Below, one piece after another: positions 9,051-15,931 of a DNA stretch of 64,000 bases. Each line of letters begins with the position of its first letter. The stretch's first letter is position 1. Under the pieces are notes generated by a model. The model ran no database searches. It saw only the letters and a program-made list of their open reading frames with translations, and was not told the origin of the DNA. The stretch comes from an uncultured Paraprevotella sp. (GTDB lineage: Bacteria; Bacteroidota; Bacteroidia; Bacteroidales; Bacteroidaceae): contig CAJUGV010000001.1 of the NCBI GenBank assembly GCA_910586505.1, forward strand, positions 62,001 through 126,000, written 5' to 3'. A program made the position numbers and the translations under genes.

Positions 9051-9071
9051 TCCTGTAAACCCATCAAAGAA

Positions 9072-9926
9072 ATGAATTCGGCTTTTAAATACATTCTCGA
9101 CAGGCTCTCTCCGTACTTTTCCGAAAGAGAAGCGCATGCCATAGCCCGTTATGTGCTGGAAATCCGCTTTAACATCACTCAACTGGACATCTGCATGGAA
9201 CGAGAACGAACTCTTTCATCAAAAGAACGCCAAGACCTTAAGAATATTGTGGAACGCCTGCTTCAAAAAGAACCCGTACAGTATATACTGGAGCAGGCAG
9301 ACTTCTTCGGACGCACGTTCTTTGTAAATCCGGATGTTTTGATACCACGCCCCGAAACCGAGGAACTGGTGGAGTGGATTCTCCAGGAAGAGAACAAGCC
9401 CCCTCACTCGCCCTTACAAATATTGGACATCGGCACCGGAAGCGGATGTATAGCCGTCACATTGGCAAAGGAAATTCCATCGGCACATGTCTCTGCCATT
9501 GACATCAGCGTCGGCGCTCTCAAAACTGCCCGAAAAAATGCGGACACACTGCACGCAGACATCGACTTCCGAGCAGAGGACATCTTGAAGATCTCCTCTG
9601 AGGAAACGAAAGAACCGCAATGGGACATTATTGTAAGCAACCCGCCCTACATCTGCAAACGAGAACAGCAAGATATGGAACAAAATGTACTGGACTACGA
9701 ACCGGAACTCGCCCTATTCGTCCCCGACCACGACCCTATGCTGTTCTACCGCGCCATCGGGCTATATGCAGTCAGGACATTGAAAGAAGGAGGCAGGCTT
9801 TATGTGGAAATAAACAGAGCATACGGACGGGAGACAGCCGAATTGTTCCGGGAAATGGGATTGAAAGACATCGTGCCGAGAAAAGATCTGTCTAACAACG
9901 AAAGAATGATTCAATGCCGAAAATGA
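9072..9926 (+). CDS. prmC: Release factor glutamine methyltransferase PrmC
   Basis: Methylates the GGQ glutamine of peptide chain release factors, using S-adenosylmethionine. The 284 residues have an N-terminal helical release-factor-binding domain (to about residue 85), the RPETEELVEW segment before the catalytic domain, the SAM-binding glycine loop LDIGTGSGCIAV near 118-129, and the catalytic NPPY at 190-193. The start at 9072 was chosen over 9048 because of the promoter position. Its stop overlaps the preferred recX start by four bases. Confidence 0.95.
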   Translation: MNSAFKYILDRLSPYFSEREAHAIARYVLEIRFNITQLDICMERERTLSSKERQDLKNIVERLLQKEPVQYILEQADFFGRTFFVNPDVLIPRPETEELVEWILQEENKPPHSPLQILDIGTGSGCIAVTLAKEIPSAHVSAIDISVGALKTARKNADTLHADIDFRAEDILKISSEETKEPQWDIIVSNPPYICKREQQDMEQNVLDYEPELALFVPDHDPMLFYRAIGLYAVRTLKEGGRLYVEINRAYGRETAELFREMGLKDIVPRKDLSNNERMIQCRK

Positions 9927-10396
9927 AAGAACTGACCATACAAGAAGCCTTTCTCAAAGCCGCAGCCTGCTGCTCCGGCACGGAATACTGCACCTCAGAC
10001 ATACGAAAGAAACTGGAACGCTGGGGCATTAAGGAAGCGCAACAGAAAGAAATTCTCACCCGCCTCCACACAGAACGGTTTATCGACGAATGCCGATACA
10101 GCAAATGTTTTGTCCGCGACAAATTCAAGAACAACCAATGGGGCCGCATTAAAATCGTACAAGCCCTTCGGTTCAAGGAAATACCCGATACATACTTTCA
10201 GGAAGCCCTCGGTGAGATAGACGACGAAGAATATCTCCGTGTACTGCACAACTTATTAAAAAACAAGGCCCGCAGCATAAAAGCCTCGTCCGAATACGAA
10301 CGCAACGGCAAACTTATCCGCTTCGGACTGAGCCGGGGCTTTGAAATGAACGTCATCACCCGCTGCCTGCATGTGGAAAACGAAGATTTTACATAA
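9923..10396 (+). CDS. recX: Regulatory protein RecX
   Basis: RecX binds RecA filaments and modulates recombination. This 157-residue protein consists of the three-helix repeats of the family, with LERWGIKEAQQKEILTRL and RFIDECRYSKCFVRDKF as the clearest match, followed by WGRIKIVQALRFKEIPD. The ATG at 9923 overlaps the prmC stop as ATGA, suggesting coupled translation; an in-frame ATG at 9914 would add three residues. The gene also overlaps the following comF-type gene by 26 bp. No recA lies nearby. Confidence 0.88.
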   Translation: MKELTIQEAFLKAAACCSGTEYCTSDIRKKLERWGIKEAQQKEILTRLHTERFIDECRYSKCFVRDKFKNNQWGRIKIVQALRFKEIPDTYFQEALGEIDDEEYLRVLHNLLKNKARSIKASSEYERNGKLIRFGLSRGFEMNVITRCLHVENEDFT

Positions 10397-11093
10397 CATC
10401 TCGCTATATATCCACAGCGCACTGGACTTTGTCTTTCCGCGCTATTGTCTCTGCTGCCGGCACTGCCTGTCGCCCGGCGAAGAACTGCTCTGTGTGAAAT
10501 GCCTGACGAAAATGCCACGCATCCGCCATTTCTCATGGGAAGACAATGAAATTTCCCGTACATTCTGGGGACTGATCCCCATACAAAGAGCCGCCGCCCT
10601 CTTCCGTTATTCCCGCCATTCCCCTTATAGCAGGATTCTATTTGAACTAAAATACCACCATCAGCCGGAAATAGGCTGCGTCATGGGCCGTATGATGGCT
10701 GAAGAGCTTCTTCCCGCCGGATTTTTCGACGATATAGACTTTATCGTCCCTATTCCCTTATCCCGCCGGAAAGAACGTGAACGGGGTTACAACCAAAGTG
10801 CATGGATTGCAAAAGGAATAGCCCAGATTACGGGATTACCCGTCGACACCACAAGCGTGGCACGTATCTTATCCAATCCCAGCCAGACCAGGCTTTCGGA
10901 ACACCAGCGTCGGTCCAATGTCCGAAACATCTTTTCCGTCCGCCGCCCCGAACAGCTGGAAAACCGCCATATTCTGCTGGTAGACGACGTCATTACGACC
11001 GGGGCCACCATGCTGTCGTGCGCCGAAACCATAGCCGGCACATGCCGTGTACAAATCAGCATACTCAGCCTCGCGTGGGCCGGACATTCATAA
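10371..11093 (+). CDS. ComF-family phosphoribosyltransferase-like protein
   Basis: Family members are linked to DNA uptake in naturally competent bacteria, but their role in Bacteroidetes is unproved. The 240 residues have an N-terminal zinc-ribbon pattern (Cys26-x2-Cys29 and Cys41-x2-Cys44), then the ComF core with VPIPLSRRKERERGYNQS and the PRPP-binding loop ILLVDDVITTGATM near residue 205. Both are intact, so an active fold is expected. The start lies 26 bp inside recX; this position puts the cysteine cluster at the usual distance from the N-terminus. Confidence 0.9.
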   Translation: MWKTKILHNISLYIHSALDFVFPRYCLCCRHCLSPGEELLCVKCLTKMPRIRHFSWEDNEISRTFWGLIPIQRAAALFRYSRHSPYSRILFELKYHHQPEIGCVMGRMMAEELLPAGFFDDIDFIVPIPLSRRKERERGYNQSAWIAKGIAQITGLPVDTTSVARILSNPSQTRLSEHQRRSNVRNIFSVRRPEQLENRHILLVDDVITTGATMLSCAETIAGTCRVQISILSLAWAGHS

Positions 11094-11169
11094 AATCCTC
11101 CACGTTCCTGCCACATAAAAATATGCCGTAAAAAAAGTTTTTTTCTCCCGAAAAGTCAATCACTTTCAC

Positions 11170-11177
11170 TATCTTTG
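11170..11177 (+). promoter_or_regulatory. Bacteroidetes -7 element for pyrE
   Basis: TATCTTTG matches TAnnTTTG, 28 bp before the pyrE ATG. An A-run and T-run (11130-11144) precede it; the -33 position has no exact TTTG. It likely starts the pyrE-SRPBCC-argH transcript. Confidence 0.6.
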
Positions 11178-11205
11178 CAGCACGAATCATAATCTTAGGA
11201 AAGAT

Positions 11206-11838
11206 ATGGAAACATTAGAGAAGATTTTTGCAGCTAAATTACTTAAAGTCAAAGCCATCAAGCTTCAGCCGACCAACCCTTTCACGTGGGCTTCCGGATG
11301 GAAATCCCCGTTCTATTGCGACAACCGCAAGACTTTGTCATATCCTGAGTTGCGTAATTTCGTAAAAATTGAAATAGGACGCCTCATCTCAGAGCGTTTC
11401 CCCGATGTGGATGCAATTGCCGGCGTAGCCACAGGAGCCATCCCCCAAGGTGCCCTTGTAGCCGATCTGCTCAACCTGCCATTCGTCTATGTACGCTCCA
11501 AACCCAAAGATCACGGGCTGGAAAACCTGATCGAAGGCGAACTCCGTCCGGGAATGAAAGTGGTAGTGGTGGAAGATCTGATCTCCACTGGCGGAAGCAG
11601 CCTGAAAGCCGTGGAGGCAATCCGCAACAACGGATGTGAGGTAAGAGGTATGATAGCAGCCTATACCTACGGTTTCGACGTAGCCACCCAAGCATTTAAG
11701 GAAGCTAACGTAAAACTGATAACCCTGACCAACTACGAAGCCGTCGTGAAAGAAGCCGTCCGTATCGGTTACATCGATGTTTCCGACGTAGAAGTATTGA
11801 ACGAATGGAGAAAAGATCCCGCTCATTGGAACGGCTAA
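11206..11838 (+). CDS. pyrE: Orotate phosphoribosyltransferase
   Basis: Joins orotate to PRPP to give orotidine 5'-phosphate in pyrimidine synthesis. The 210 residues include the substrate-binding TWASGWKSPFYCDNR segment, DAIAGVATGAIPQGALVAD, the catalytic loop with YVRSKPKDHG, and the PRPP motif VVVVEDLISTGGSS near 119-132. Length is normal. The next gene starts 30 bp downstream and argH follows, forming a three-gene unit. Confidence 0.97.
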   Translation: METLEKIFAAKLLKVKAIKLQPTNPFTWASGWKSPFYCDNRKTLSYPELRNFVKIEIGRLISERFPDVDAIAGVATGAIPQGALVADLLNLPFVYVRSKPKDHGLENLIEGELRPGMKVVVVEDLISTGGSSLKAVEAIRNNGCEVRGMIAAYTYGFDVATQAFKEANVKLITLTNYEAVVKEAVRIGYIDVSDVEVLNEWRKDPAHWNG

Positions 11839-11868
11839 CCGGCTCATCAACAAGAAACCCGAAAGGAA

Positions 11869-12360
11869 ATGTCAAAACAACTATTTGAAAGCAGTATCAA
11901 GGCCATTCCTTATGCACAGCAAAGTGTGTATGCCAAATTGTCTGACCTGAACAATCTGGCCGTCATCAAAGAACGCTTCAACGATCCTGCCGTGCGTAAT
12001 ATGATAGAAGGACAAGTGCCGGAAGAAAAACGCAACCAACTGGACCAGTTGAACGAGCGCATACAGGAAATGACATTCGACACCGATTCTGTCAGTTGCA
12101 AAATATCTCCACTCGGGGAGGTTGCACTGCACATCATAGAGCGCGAAGAGCCCAAGTGCATCAAATTTGAAACGGTGAACTCCCCCATCCATCTCTATCT
12201 GTGGATACAAGTGCTGCCTACATCCGCCACAACAAGCAAGATGAAGCTGACCGTAGAAGCCAACCTGAATCCCTTCATCAAGGGAATGGTGGAGAAGCCG
12301 CTGCGTGAAGGAGTAGAAAAACTGGCCGATATGCTGGCCGTAATACCTTACGAAGTATAA
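11869..12360 (+). CDS. SRPBCC/START-like domain protein
   Basis: Function unknown. The 163 residues show the helix-grip pattern of SRPBCC proteins: an N-terminal strand (FESSIKAIPYAQQSVYAKLSD), a central helix pair with charged residues, strands VSCKISPLGEVALHIIERE and IHLYLWIQVLP, and a long C-terminal helix (FIKGMVEKPLREGVEKLAD) that would close the hydrophobic cavity. No signal peptide, so cytoplasmic. It is sandwiched between pyrE and argH with 30- and 12-bp gaps. The ligand cannot be guessed. Confidence 0.75.
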   Translation: MSKQLFESSIKAIPYAQQSVYAKLSDLNNLAVIKERFNDPAVRNMIEGQVPEEKRNQLDQLNERIQEMTFDTDSVSCKISPLGEVALHIIEREEPKCIKFETVNSPIHLYLWIQVLPTSATTSKMKLTVEANLNPFIKGMVEKPLREGVEKLADMLAVIPYEV

Positions 12361-12372
12361 ATCAAGATAATT

Positions 12373-13713
12373 ATGGCAAGTAAGCTTTGGGAAAAAAACA
12401 CTGAAGTCAATCAGGAAATAGAAAAGTTCACGGTCGGTCACGACCGTGAACTTGATTTATATCTGGCACCCTACGACGTACTCGGTTCAATGGCCCACAT
12501 CACCATGCTGCAAAGCATCGGGCTTCTCACCCGTGAAGAACTGGATATCCTTCTACAGGAACTGCGACACATATACTCCGACATCGAATCCGAAGGCTTC
12601 GTTATCGAAGAAGGAGTGGAAGACGTACACTCACAGGTAGAATTGCTCCTTACACGCAAACTGGGAGATATGGGAAAAAAGATCCACAGCGGCCGGTCGC
12701 GCAATGACCAGGTTCTCGTAGACCTGAAATTATTCACTCGCGCACAACTGATGGAGATAGCGGAAGAAGTGCATGTGCTGTTTGAAGAGCTACAGGCACA
12801 AAGCGAACGCTACAGTCACGTGCTCATGCCCGGATATACCCATCTGCAAGTGGCCATGCCTTCAAGTTTCGGACTTTGGTTCGGCGCTTATGCAGAAAGT
12901 CTCACAGACGACCTCCTGATGCTTCAGGCCGCCTATAAGACGGCCAACCGCAATCCTTTGGGATCCGCAGCCGGCTACGGTTCGTCTTTCCCTCTTGACC
13001 GTACGATGACGACCGAATTACTGGGCTTCGATTCAATGAACTACAACGTCGTTTATGCGCAAATGGGACGTGGCAAAATGGAACGGAACGTAGCTTTTGC
13101 GCTCGCAGGCATAGCCGGCACACTGAGCAAACTTGCATTCGACGCCTGCCTGTTTAACTCGCAGAACTTCGGCTTCGTCAAACTGCCGGACAACTGCACC
13201 ACAGGATCCAGCATCATGCCACATAAAAAAAACCCGGATGTATTCGAACTGACACGCGCCAAATGTAACAAGATCCAAGCCTTGCCACAACAAATCATCC
13301 TCATCATGAACAACCTGCCATGCGGATACTTCCGTGACCTGCAAATCATCAAGGAAGTTTTCCTGCCAGCTTTTGAGGAACTGAAAGACTGCCTGCGCAT
13401 GACGGCCTACATCATCAACAAGATACAAGTCAACGAACATATTCTTGACGATACGAAATACGACAATATATTCAGCGTGGAAGAAGTAAACCGCCTGGCC
13501 ACAGAAGGAATGCCGTTCCGCGATGCCTATAAAAAAGTAGGGCTGGACATCGAAGCCGGCCGTTTCACTCCGCACAAAGCCATACATCATACACATGAAG
13601 GAAGCATCGGCAACCTTTGCAACGACAGGATCCGCGCATTGATGGAGCAAATATGGAACGAATTTAAATTCTCAAAAATCCATGAGGCGGAAAACCGCCT
13701 GCTCGGGAAATAA
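12373..13713 (+). CDS. argH: Argininosuccinate lyase
   Basis: Last step of arginine synthesis, splitting argininosuccinate into arginine and fumarate. The 446 residues carry the fumarase/aspartase superfamily signature GSSIMPHKKNPD (from about residue 279, with the catalytic serine), the KIHSGRSRNDQV segment near residue 105, and PGYTHLQVAMP with the catalytic-base histidine region. Length is normal. It ends the pyrE unit; a strong hairpin with a T-run follows 67 bp after the stop. Confidence 0.97.
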   Translation: MASKLWEKNTEVNQEIEKFTVGHDRELDLYLAPYDVLGSMAHITMLQSIGLLTREELDILLQELRHIYSDIESEGFVIEEGVEDVHSQVELLLTRKLGDMGKKIHSGRSRNDQVLVDLKLFTRAQLMEIAEEVHVLFEELQAQSERYSHVLMPGYTHLQVAMPSSFGLWFGAYAESLTDDLLMLQAAYKTANRNPLGSAAGYGSSFPLDRTMTTELLGFDSMNYNVVYAQMGRGKMERNVAFALAGIAGTLSKLAFDACLFNSQNFGFVKLPDNCTTGSSIMPHKKNPDVFELTRAKCNKIQALPQQIILIMNNLPCGYFRDLQIIKEVFLPAFEELKDCLRMTAYIINKIQVNEHILDDTKYDNIFSVEEVNRLATEGMPFRDAYKKVGLDIEAGRFTPHKAIHHTHEGSIGNLCNDRIRALMEQIWNEFKFSKIHEAENRLLGK

Positions 13714-13779
13714 GCCCCCTGCGAGCGCTATAATGCCCTACATGTATAGAAGATTCGCGCAAATCATACAATAAAAAAA

Positions 13780-13825
13780 CAAAAACTCCGTTTTCTTTCA
13801 CATGAGAAGAATACGGAGTTTTTTT
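13780..13825 (+). terminator. Terminator after argH that contains the next gene's start codon
   Basis: Arms 13781-13791 and 13813-13823 pair perfectly over 11 bp, with further pairing towards the loop, and end in a seven-base T-run (13819-13825). The A-rich left arm would give a T-run on the minus strand too. The ATG of the next lipoprotein (13802-13804) is in the loop and codons 4-8 form the right arm, so the structure can affect both transcription and translation. Confidence 0.75.
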
Positions 13826-14353
13826 ATACCGATGCTGCTGTTGTGCCTTGCAGCCTGCAAAGAGGAGGTGCGGAACACCTACTCCAACTATCCGGCATAT
13901 TTTGTATACAAGAACGTCAGTACAGTACCGCAACTCAATGCCGCCCTGAATAGCCCCGGCATTTTCACCACCATCCGGCTCGACCGTGAACGGGTCTTAT
14001 TCTCAGATGCACGCGGACACACCACCCCCGTCAACCTTACCGCCATTGCCGGTAATTCTTCGTTACAAATGGGTATTGCCGGATTCATCACCGGACTGCC
14101 TAATATGCCGGAACCGGGCAGTTCCATCCTGACACCCGTATGTTTTGATCTGGCTTGTCCTAACTGCTATTCCGCCTACAACATAGAACGCAAACTCGAC
14201 CTGAAAGAAGGCGGATACGCCTCATGCAAAGCCTGCGAACGAGGCTATAACCTGAACAATCAGGGACTGGTCAGTTCCGGACAGGAAGGCCACAGCCTGT
14301 TCCGCTACCGCATCACCTATTCAGGCAACACCGTAGCTGTGAACAACAGATAA
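13802..14353 (+). CDS. Small lipoprotein with Rieske-like cysteine pattern
   Basis: No established function known to me. The 183 residues start with a lipoprotein signal peptide (LAAC, Cys19). The C-terminal half resembles the Rieske fold in layout: a CPNC pair, 19 residues, a CKAC pair, then ERGYNLNNQGLVSSG and LFRYRITYSGNTVAV, which match the usual FdldG.v..G and y.v...g.v.v strands. In true Rieske proteins each pair is Cys plus His; here both are Cys-x2-Cys, so zinc or a rubredoxin-like iron site is more likely than [2Fe-2S]. The only start that keeps the signal peptide lies inside the terminator hairpin of argH. Confidence 0.7.
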   Translation: MRRIRSFFIPMLLLCLAACKEEVRNTYSNYPAYFVYKNVSTVPQLNAALNSPGIFTTIRLDRERVLFSDARGHTTPVNLTAIAGNSSLQMGIAGFITGLPNMPEPGSSILTPVCFDLACPNCYSAYNIERKLDLKEGGYASCKACERGYNLNNQGLVSSGQEGHSLFRYRITYSGNTVAVNNR

Positions 14354-14368
14354 AAAACAAAAGAAATA

Positions 14369-14400
14369 TTTGGTGAGATTCCTGAAATACGCTATCTTTG
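14369..14400 (+). promoter_or_regulatory. Promoter of tRNA-Leu
   Basis: TTTG at 14369-14372, a 20-nt spacer, then TATCTTTG at 14393-14400: a complete Bacteroidetes-type -33/-7 promoter. The tRNA starts about 100 nt further on; the leader between them holds complementary TTACGG/CCGTAA stretches that may fold before processing. Confidence 0.7.
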
Positions 14401-14504
14401 CAGTCGAAATAGGCTGAAGAATTACGGAAACGATTAGGTTTGGCCCTCACCACTCCGTTAAAACCGTAACCGTAAATTCGGGTTCTATTCTCAATTACAA
14501 GGTT

Positions 14505-14589
14505 GCTCGAATGGTGGAATCGGTAGACACGAGGGACTTAAAATCCCTTGGCCATTGCGGCTGTGCGGGTTCAAGTCCCGCTTCGAGTA
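14505..14589 (+). tRNA. tRNA-Leu (anticodon TAA)
   Basis: The 85-nt sequence folds as a class II tRNA. The acceptor stem is GCTCGAA with TTCGAGT (first pair G-U) and discriminator A. The anticodon arm AGGGA-CTTAAAA-TCCCT gives anticodon TAA. A long variable arm and the TGCGGGTTCAAGTCCCGC T-arm follow. The CCA end is not encoded. Confidence 0.97.
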
Positions 14590-14590
14590 C

Positions 14591-14640
14591 AAAGCAGAAC
14601 GCCGGTTGTCATAATATGAACAACCGGCGTTCTGCTTTTC
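14591..14640 (+). terminator. Terminator of tRNA-Leu
   Basis: A perfect stem of about 18 bp (14592-14609 with 14620-14637) with a 10-nt loop, ending in a short T-run. It starts directly after the tRNA. Confidence 0.85.
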
Positions 14641-14689
14641 CTTATCATTTCCTCCGCATCCTTTTATTCGGAACATATTTGAAATAACA

Positions 14690-15105
14690 CTGGCCCGACT
14701 GCCGGTTTAAATATACCGTATACCGTAGAATTTACGGAACCCGATCCGGAGATCCACGGTATTCCGGTCGTTTATGCCCCTGCCGATACAAACAACATAA
14801 AAGAAACCATCCATACGGAACCATGGTCTTTAGTATCACTCTTGAAACAAACACCGCAGAGATTTCCGAAAAATTCTTCTGCCAAATTATCACTACTCCC
14901 CAAGCCGGTACCCTTCCATAGGGTACGGAAACGGTCCATATACTCAGCCGCAAGTGCAAATTCACCGTCGGCAGACAGTACAACGACAACAAGGAAACCG
15001 TTCTCAAACCCGATACTTCGCAAAACGCCCTGAGGTGGAAAGGCGGCAAGACAGCTACCCTGACGGAAAAAAGAAAGAAGAACCATGGCCCGTTTCAACC
15101 ATAGC
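14690..15105 (+). pseudogene. Possible decayed coding remnant
   Basis: No intact gene was found between the tRNA and the ATPase operon. In the plus direction one frame gives protein-like text (VEFTEPDPEIHGIPVVYAP) up to about 14830. A different frame then continues as MVFSITLETNTAEISEKFF, an in-frame TAG at about 14920, and GTETVHILSRKCKFTVGRQY, ending at a TAG near 15105. This looks like a secreted or lipoprotein gene that lost its start and gained a frameshift and a stop. The parent family is not recognised. The stretch 15106-15250 shows nothing clear. Confidence 0.3.
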
Positions 15106-15253
15106 AAGTAACAGAAGGGAATACTAAAAACGTAAATATTTAAGAAACAGGCATGACGATCCGAGAGCCATTCCTTTTTCCCTCTACGCCAGACACTTGT
15201 ACTGGCCAAAAAGTCATGAGCAAGATTTTGAAAATTCAAGGGCACCGCAACAA

Positions 15254-15300
15254 AAAATGGTGGGCATCATTTAAAAAAGTGATGCCCACCATTTTTCTTT
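15254..15300. terminator. Bidirectional hairpin in tRNA-ATPase gap
   Basis: Arms 15254-15269 and 15280-15295 pair perfectly over 16 bp, with A-run and T-run flanks, so it can terminate in either direction. It may be left over from the decayed gene upstream. The 110 bp that follow show nothing recognisable. Confidence 0.6.
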
Positions 15301-15410
15301 CCACTGCAACGGCTCCCGATTTGTCCACATTTTCGACCTCCCCGCTCATGCCTAATCCACTATACAATACGCACCGCACCATCATGTACATCACCGCCTG
15401 CTTCGCTCAA

Positions 15411-15446
15411 ACAAAAAACGGGCTGCGTCTTTCCAGACGCAGCCCG
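15411..15446 (-). terminator. Terminator of V-ATPase operon
   Basis: Perfect 12-bp GC-rich stem (15419-15430 with 15435-15446) and a 4-nt loop. On the minus strand it is followed by TTTTTT (15413-15418). It lies 30 bp beyond the stop of subunit K. Confidence 0.9.
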
Positions 15447-15476
15447 AACACATTATTTTCTACAAAAAAGCGATCC

Positions 15477-15896
15477 TTACACCATCAACGCGGCTACCAA
15501 TGCCAAAATAGCGTAAAACTCCGGCAAGGCCGCATAAATCATCGTATTAGTTTGTACATCATGTCCCTGTGCTATACCCATGATACCGTTGGCACAAACC
15601 TGTCCCTGACGGATACCAGAGAACAGACACACCAGGCCCACACCCAGACCTATACCCAGCATAAGCGGCCCTTCTGTCGTGAAATCACGGCCCATAGACA
15701 TAAGAAATGCCACAAATCCATACAAACCCTGTGTAGCCGGAAGGGCTGACAGAATCATGTAACTGGACGACTTGGAAGGATTCTTCTTCAAGGCACCTTC
15801 TGCCGCATTACCTACAATAGTCGTTCCGTAACAACTTCCGATTCCGGACAAGGCCAGCATCAGTCCCAAACCGAGATAACCCAAAATTTCATTCAT
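15477..15896 (-). CDS. ntpK: V-type ATP synthase subunit K (membrane rotor ring)
   Basis: Proteolipid that forms the rotating c/K ring in the inner membrane. The 139 residues form four transmembrane helices in two hairpins. The ion-binding Glu126 is in the last helix (ALPEFYAI), and the first hairpin has LPATQGLYGF with Leu52, Thr55 and Gln56; Gln97 lies 29 residues before Glu126. These match, with the same spacing, the sodium ligands Leu61/Thr64/Gln65/Gln110/Glu139 of Enterococcus hirae NtpK, so sodium coupling is inferred. It is the last gene of the operon, before a strong terminator. Confidence 0.95.
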   Translation of the reverse strand: MNEILGYLGLGLMLALSGIGSCYGTTIVGNAAEGALKKNPSKSSSYMILSALPATQGLYGFVAFLMSMGRDFTTEGPLMLGIGLGVGLVCLFSGIRQGQVCANGIMGIAQGHDVQTNTMIYAALPEFYAILALVAALMV

Positions 15897-15931
15897 AACG
15901 TTTTAATTTTTATTTGTGATTAATGAATTGT

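Noticed and set aside
15153..15749. 198-codon plus-strand frame
   Set aside because: Runs over two terminator hairpins and antisense to subunit K; no protein-like features.
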